From positions 53,576,833-53,640,832 of the forward strand of contig CM026404.1 of the NCBI GenBank assembly GCA_014843695.1: a DNA stretch of 64,000 bases, read 5' to 3'. Below are positions 57,705-64,000 of this stretch, piece after piece. How positions within the stretch are numbered: the stretch's first letter is position 1; each line of letters begins with the position of its first letter. The position numbers were made by a program, and so were the translations under genes. The DNA is from Archivesica marissinica. Taxonomy: Eukaryota > Mollusca > Bivalvia > Venerida > Vesicomyidae. The notes below the pieces were generated by a model. That model had not been told where the DNA came from. It worked only from the letters and a program-made list of their open reading frames with translations, and ran no database searches.

Positions 57705-60405
57705 GATCGGTTCGTTGTACATTATACACCACCTTATGCTTGTAAATGCATTGTTTTCGATGGGTTCGTTGTACATTATACACCACCTTATGCTTGTAAA
57801 TGCATTGTTTTCGATGGGTTCGTTGTACATTATACACCACCTTATGCTTGTAAATGCATTGTTTTCGATGGGTTCGTTGTATATTATACACCACCTTATG
57901 CTTGTAAATGCATTGTTTTCGATGGGTTCGTTGTACATTATACACCACCTTATGCTTGTAAATGCATTGTTTTCGATGGGTTCGTTGTACATTATACACC
58001 ACCTTATGCTTGTAAATGCATTGTTTTCGATGGGTTCGTTGTATATTATACACCACCTTATGCTTGTAAATGCATTGTTTTCGATGGGTTCGTTGTACAT
58101 TATACACCACCTTATGCTTGTAAATGCATTGTTTTCGATGGGTTCGTTGTACATTATACACCACCTTATGCTTGTAAATGCATTGTTTTCGATGGGTTCG
58201 TTGTATATTATACACCACCTTATGCTTGTAAATGCATTGTTTTCGATGGGTTCGTTGTATATTATACACCACCTTATGCTTGTAAATGCATTGTTTTCGA
58301 TGGGTTCGTTGTACATTATACACCACCTTATGCTTGTAAATGCATTGTTTTCGATGGGTTCGTTGTACATTATACACCACCTTATGCTTGTAAATGCATT
58401 GTTTTCGATGGGTTCGTTGTACATTATACACCACCTTATGCTTGTAAATGCATTGTTTTCGATGGGTTCGTTGTACATTATACACCACCTTATGCTTGTA
58501 AATGCATTGTTTTCGATGGGTTCGTTGTATATTATACACCACCTTATGCTTGTAAATGCATTGTTTTCGATGGGTTCGTTGTACATTATACACCACCTTA
58601 TGCTTGTAAATGCATTGTTTTCGATGGGTTCGTTGTACATTATACACCACCTTATGCTTGTAAATGCATTGTTTTCGATGGGTTCGTTGTACATTATACA
58701 CCACCTTATGCTTGTAAATGCATTGTTTTCGATGGGTTCGTTGTACATTATACACCACCTTATGCTTGTAAATGCATTGTTTTCGATGGGTTCGTTGTAT
58801 ATTATACACCACCTTATGCTTGTAAATGCATTGTTTTCGATGGGTTCGTTGTATATTATACACCACCTTATGCTTGTAAATGCATTGTTTTCGATGGGTT
58901 CGTTGTACATTATACACCACCTTATGCTTGTAAATGCATTGTTTTCGATGGGTTCGTTGTACATTATACACCACCTTATCCTTGTAAATGCATTGTTTTC
59001 GATGGGTTCGTTGTATATTATACACCACCTTATCCTTGTAAATGCATTGTTTTCGATGGGTTCGTTGTACATTATACACCACCTTATGCTTGTAAATGCA
59101 TTGTTTTCGATGGGTTCGTTGTATATTATACACCACCTTATGCTTGTAAATGCATTGTTTTCGATGGGTTCGTTGTACATTATACACCACCTTATGCTTG
59201 TAAATGCATTGTTTTCGATGGGTTCGTTGTACATTATACACCACCTTATGCTTGTAAATGCATTGTTTTCGATGGGTTCGTTGTATATTATACACCACCT
59301 TATGCTTGTAAATGCATTGTTTTCGATGGGTTCGTTGTACATTATACACCACCTTATGCTTGTAAATGCATTGTTTTCGATGGGTTCGTTGTATATTATA
59401 CACCACCTTATCCTTGTAAATGCATTGTTTTCGATGGGTTCGTTGTACATTATACACCACCTTATCCTTGTAAATGCATTGTTTTCGATGGGTTCGTTGT
59501 ACATTATACACCACCTTATGCTTGTAAATGCATTGTTTTCGATGGGTTCGTTGTACATTATACACCACCTTATGCTTGTAAATGCATTGTTTTCGATGGG
59601 TTCGTTGTATATTATACACCACCTTATGCTTGTAAATGCATTGTTTTCGATGGGTTCGTTGTACATTATACACCACCTTATCCTTGTAAATGCATTGTTT
59701 TCGATGGGTTCGTTGTACATTATACACCACCTTATGCTTGTAAATGCATTGTTTTCGATGGGTTCGTTGTACATTATACACCACCTTATCCTTGTAAATG
59801 CATTGTTTTCGATGGGTTCGTTGTATATTATACACCACCTTATGCTTGTAAATGCATTGTTTTCGATGGGTTCGTTGTACATTATACACCACCTTATGCT
59901 TGTAAATGCATTGTTTTCGATGGGTTCGTTGTATATTATACACCACCTTATGCTTGTAAATGCATTGTTTTCGATGGGTTCGTTGTACATTATACACCAC
60001 CTTATGCTTGTAAATGCATTGTTTTCGATGGGTTCGTTGTATATTATACACCACCTTATGCTTGTAAATGCATTGTTTTCGATGGGTTCGTTGTATATTA
60101 TACACCACCTTATGCTTGTAAATGCATTGTTTTCGATGGGTTCGTTGTACATTATACACCACCTTATGCTTGTAAATGCATTGTTTTCGATGGGTTCGTT
60201 GTATATTATACACCACCTTATGCTTGTAAATGCATTGTTTTCGATGGGTTCGTTGTACATTATACACCACCTTATGCTTGTAAATGCATTGTTTTCGATG
60301 GGTTCGTTGTACATTATACACCACCTTATCCTTGTAAATGCATTGTTTTCGATGGGTTCGTTGTATATTATACACCACCTTATCCTTGTAAATGCACTGT
60401 TTTCG
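57705..60405. repeat. 54-bp minisatellite, 50 copies
   Basis: Unit contains tcgttgtacattatacacca, ccttatgcttgtaaatgcat and tgttttcgatggg. Essentially two sites vary: tacatt/tatatt and atgctt/atcctt. Since 54 is a multiple of 3 and three frames lack stops, open frames of 928 (+), 882 (-) and 905 (-) residues result. The plus frame repeats an 18-residue hydrophobic unit (MGSLYIIHHLMLVNALFS). Three equally open frames on two strands and third-base changes that are not favoured argue against coding. Confidence 0.96.
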
Positions 60406-60409
60406 TAAT

Positions 60410-60612
60410 GTCATATGTTCAATGTTTGAAGAAAATGTGTAGGCCCATGTTTACAGTGCCTATAGGAGGCCACGCCACTGCCACTGCCATAGCTTCCAGA
60501 AACATGTGCATAAGCAGGGAATCGAACATTGAACCACTCAACCATCGATACTTCTATCAGTGACGACATAAACGTAGCATAATTTGATCAATTAATTATT
60601 ATACAAACTTAC
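60410..60612. other. Unique sequence with weak tRNA-like stretch
   Basis: agcagggaatcgaac (60512-60526) is an inverted B-box-like motif and ttgaaccactcaaccatc an A-box-like one on the minus strand; stems do not close well. Probably a SINE remnant. Confidence 0.3.
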
Positions 60613-60640
60613 GGAGAGAGAGAAGGGGGGGGGGTAGAGA

Positions 60641-60672
<32 letters not shown>

Positions 60673-60681
60673 AGGGGGGAG
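60613..60681. repeat. GA-rich simple repeat
   Basis: (GA)n interrupted by two G runs (ggggggggg at about 60627 and gggggg at about 60674). Confidence 0.95.
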
Positions 60682-61529
60682 GTCTGAGAATGATGGCGGG
60701 TGCTATGATATACTATATATGAAATAGATATAAATATACAGCATACACGGTGCGTTTCCTTCCTTGTTAGTTGTATAATTATACTATTGAAGACAACTTG
60801 TGACATATCGAGTTCTGCATAAGGTGACTAAATCTTTGTACAGTTATATACACCCACACGTCATACAATCAATATCAACTCCGTGATTTATCCAGCTGAT
60901 TAATGAATCTTGGTTAAGATTTCAGATAAGTCCACGCGTCAATTAACGTAATGGCTTATCTATAACTATAATAAAAACTTTTATTGAGGTTGATGTCAAA
61001 GATCAACGTAAATTTCACTGTAAGTAAAATACAGTTGTATGAATATAATATGTAGTAAGGACAGACGAGATACCTAATCTTGTATATTATTATTGAAAAG
61101 TCACGTCAGTTGGCGGGTAGAGGTTAATTTCTATTATACTTGTTGCTGTAGAACAACTGCTAGACGCAAGATAAGATACGACTTATGAATATTTATCTAG
61201 TAAATAATCGCGTAGCTAGCTCATCATATCATATTTCTTATGAATAAAGATAGCACATTACAGACAGCTGTTTGTATTGAACAACAGACAAAAACAATAG
61301 TTTATTCGTATCAAGTTACTGTATCGACACTGCTTTGTCATGTTTTTGGCGCCTGTCCTGGTTTTTACGTAACAGAACATTTCCCCATTATAATGACTCA
61401 CTTGACCTTGTAAATATAACATTAGTTTCATTATGAAATCACTGTAGCATTTCAGCTCGCAGATTTATATAGCATAATAAAAGAAAGATTACAGAACCCC
61501 ATCTTTGGGGAATATAATGGGGCTATTTC
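60682..61529. other. Non-coding AT-rich sequence
   Basis: No array, element or gene seen on either strand. Confidence 0.45.
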
Positions 61530-61813
61530 ACGTGTGTGTTTTACGTTTATTTATCGTCGCTACCGGTTGAGCGACGCCTCCTGAAGAGATTAGTCATTTT
61601 AGATTTTCGGAGGATAGTGCAATGATACAGACAGAGACCCATTCCAGTCTCCTCTGGTTCTTTTACGTGCACGATGTTAAGCACCGACACGAGACCTCGG
61701 TTTAACGTCCCATCTGAAAGACTGTTAATTTTATTAGGGTCAGACGGGGATCGAACTTGCGATCCCTGGATTATCAGTTCAGCGTGTTTACCACTGGACT
61801 ACAGATCCGTCTG
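61530..61813 (-). mobile_element. SINE family B with Thr-like tRNA head
   Basis: Third near-complete copy, same orientation as those at 49545 and 51183: tgtgtgttttacgtttattt at left, gggtcagacggggatcgaac (inverted B box) and ccactggactacagatccgt at right. It has lost cccatatga in the body and has atcag in the anticodon arm. Confidence 0.85.
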
Positions 61814-62165
61814 TTTATGATTAGATGAGGGTGGGAATGGATTAGATATGAAATTGTATATACGAGAATGAGAATGTAAATTATACTGTATATGCACAGT
61901 AGGCGTTGCCAATATTGAATATGATTTTCTCATATTGACATAATTTTTTATTGTTCACGCGAACGCTTTTATATAAATATATATATATGTTGTACAATGA
62001 TGAACTTTTAAGTTCAAATTGGAAAATAACATTTCTTCTGATGTAATATTTCGCTTCATCAGGCCATCACTCACTTTTTAAAAATTATATGTCCATAACG
62101 GTAATCATGTGCATTACAGTGGAGCACTGTTACAGTGAGCACTATCCTGTTAACGAATATAAGTA
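61814..62165. other. Non-coding AT-rich sequence
   Basis: Includes an (at)n stretch near 61975-61988. Nothing else recognised. Confidence 0.45.
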
Positions 62166-62174
62166 AGCCAGCTG

Positions 62175-62348
62175 TGTGCAGTGTCCATGCGGCTATAGTG
62201 TGCAGCTACTCAGATAGCAGCAGTGTTGATGCAGCTATATTGTGCAGCTACTCAGATAGCAGCAGTGTTGATGCGGCTATATTGTGCAGCTACTCAGATA
62301 GCAGCAGTGTTGATGCGGCTATATTATGCAGCTACTCAGATAGCTATA
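62175..62348. repeat. 42-bp tandem repeat, about 4 copies
   Basis: Unit contains cagctactcagatagcagca and gtgttgatgcggctatattg. Confidence 0.93.
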
Positions 62349-62501
62349 GACACGCACAGTGCCCAGTTTAGTTATACAATATATCAGGTGAGGCCATCAA
62401 TACATATAGCATTAACAACTGAGATAGTCTGTGTTGTGTTGTTCTATTAGTTGCTTGGGAATATTAATATTAGGTTGTCATGTTCTTGCCTAAGTTTAGT
62501 G

Positions 62502-62954
62502 TTTAAAGCGAAACTACATCCGTGAAAACGCAAATGTCTGCAAGCGTCGTATACGCGGTTTGTTGACATAACAAAATAATGTAAATAGGGTCGACGTTCA
62601 TGCGTAATACATTGCGTGTATCCTGAATAACACAATGTATCGTACATATTTACCGTTATATCGCACATGTGTACCGATGCATATTTATTTGTAGACTAAT
62701 CTTAGTTTAAAGTATCTCTTAAACGAAACTATCGCGCGTTTAGTATTGACCAACAAACGTCATTTCAGGAGCATGGATGACCGTACGTTATATGAAATCC
62801 TACTTTCACTTTTAAAAGTTTGTAGATCACAAAAAAACACTGTTTATTGATTCAATGCTAGTGTTCGAATGCATTCAGAAGAATTTGTAGTACCAATGCA
62901 TTTATACGTGAAAACGCATTTTATTTGCTTTTTGAAATGTAATGTCGCTTTAAA
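62502..62954. mobile_element. Inverted-repeat element (possible MITE)
   Basis: tttaaagcgaaactacat (62502-62519) and atgtaatgtcgctttaaa (62937-62954) are inverted repeats with 16 of 18 matching. The motif cgtgaaaacgca also occurs just inside both ends. No coding potential. Confidence 0.55.
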
Positions 62955-63469
62955 GTGTATGATGTTTCAAAGTGCCGTCTGTACTCCATATTGCTATAAT
63001 ATACAATGACAAGAGTAAAACATGAAACTTGGTTCGCGTGCAGATAGCGTGCTGTAGTCTGGGAATACGACAACATAAATGATTATATTTAACGTTGAGC
63101 GACTCCTCCCATATCAAACAAATACAATACTACCACGAATATTACAATGAAATATCACACATATGCATACGTGTAGTATGTGCGCGTGACGGTATTTGGT
63201 GGCGTGCGACCGACATGTGACGGCGGTGTACGACTGCGGTACGCTCACTGGGGTCAATAAGTATCACCTTTAAAGAGATATATTACATGTATATATTGTT
63301 GTTTTTCTTATCCCACTGTCCTTGACTCGGATTTAGTCATCAAACACAATTTACTCGGTCACAGAAAAATAATTGTATAGTAATTGTACATGTATTATGA
63401 TTGCTTCGTAAAACACGCTTCAACAACACGAACAAACACACAAACAATGTTAAGAAACTTTGCAACAAT

Positions 63470-63603
63470 AAATGTCGCCATGGGGGAGAGAGAAGAGGTA
63501 ATGTGGATTTAAGAGTTTTACTAATCTAGTTCTACAGGGGTTCGAACTCACAACCTCTCGGTTATAAAGCGGATACCGTATCCATTCCACCACGGGGCCA
63601 ACT
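63470..63603 (-). mobile_element. Diverged tRNA-derived SINE related to family A
   Basis: Minus strand: ggccccgtggtggaatggat (A box), gttgtgagttcgaacccctg (B box), then a short body with ttaaatccacattacctctt and ctctcccccatggcgac, the latter shared with family A. The tail is missing. Confidence 0.65.
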
Positions 63604-63654
63604 AATGGAGTCAATTGAAAAAAAATAGGCATAAATGACGTTCAACACTTGGAA

Positions 63655-63702
63655 ACACGCACGCACGCAGCACGCACGCACGCACGTACGCAGACACACA
63701 TA
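63655..63702. repeat. (ACGC)n simple repeat
   Basis: acgcacgcacgc with interruptions, running into acacacatacaca. Confidence 0.9.
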
Positions 63703-64000
63703 CACATGTAAGCAATGCTCCACACATCTACAGAGCTGCCCAAATAAACTGAACATGACTTCTCGTATTGTTTTGTTTGTTTGTTAGTTGTTTTATTTGT
63801 AGCTGTGTGTTGTGTTTTTGTTGTGCAGGAGTGGGGACAATGAGGTTTCAGCACTTAGCTTTATGGACAATTTATAGAAATCGTATAGAGCGGTCGCTTC
63901 TACCTTCGGTTAGATGTTTTGAATTGTGGTAAATCAAACGCAACCAAACTATTAGAAACATCCATTAACAAGTAGCAATCTTCAATAACATTAGGCCTAA
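63703..64000. other. Unassigned sequence to window end
   Basis: A (gttt)n stretch near 63770-63785; otherwise nothing recognised. Confidence 0.4.

Noticed and set aside
57622..60408. 928-residue open frame (+) and 882/905-residue frames (-)
   Set aside because: Entirely made of a 54-bp stop-free minisatellite; three frames on two strands are equally open, with no promoter, splice or homology support.

Overview
This is a eukaryotic (animal) window. The only gene I can identify with confidence is the 3' half of a DAAM-type formin (Dishevelled-associated activator of morphogenesis) on the + strand. Six exons between 10470 and 34007 join in phase into 286 residues plus a stop. They cover the second half of the FH2 actin-nucleation domain, the basic coiled-coil tail and the diaphanous autoregulatory domain (DAD). 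The exon-intron structure, many tRNA-derived SINEs, TTAA-flanked MITEs and very heavy minisatellite load suggest a lophotrochozoan, most likely a bivalve mollusc; this is inference, as no species-specific marker was read.

Layout: 1-1050 holds SINEs and a MITE. 1050-10180 holds two minisatellites (25 bp and 40 bp) separated by a run of exactly 1000 Ns (7922-8921). 10470-34007 is the DAAM gene; each of introns 1, 2, 3 and 5 contains a kilobase-scale tandem array, and the start of intron 4 is itself an array. 34131-35960 holds two arrays just downstream of the stop codon. 36000-64000 has no recognised gene: it alternates tandem arrays (about 18, with units of 4 to about 98 bp), SINEs of at least three families, piggyBac-like TTAA MITEs, other inverted-repeat elements and AT-rich sequence. 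By my hand tally roughly two thirds of the non-N bases are tandem repeats.

The most unusual observation is that two arrays in DAAM are built from the gene's own splice junctions. The array before exon 2 (12583-18258) is about 84 copies of intron end, acceptor AG and the first ~17 nt of exon 2, so the true acceptor is only the last of about 85 near-identical acceptors. The array at the end of exon 4 (27867-28743) is 18 units of 48 bp, each made of the last ~33 nt of exon 4, the donor and ~15 nt of intron. Because 48 is divisible by 3 and the units carry no stop, each alternative donor there would lengthen the protein in frame by 16 residues, whereas use of a decoy acceptor upstream of exon 2 would meet a stop codon within about 20 codons. 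Whether the cell uses these sites cannot be told from DNA; long-read cDNA would settle it.

Nearly all long open frames in this window are stop-free minisatellites, not genes.
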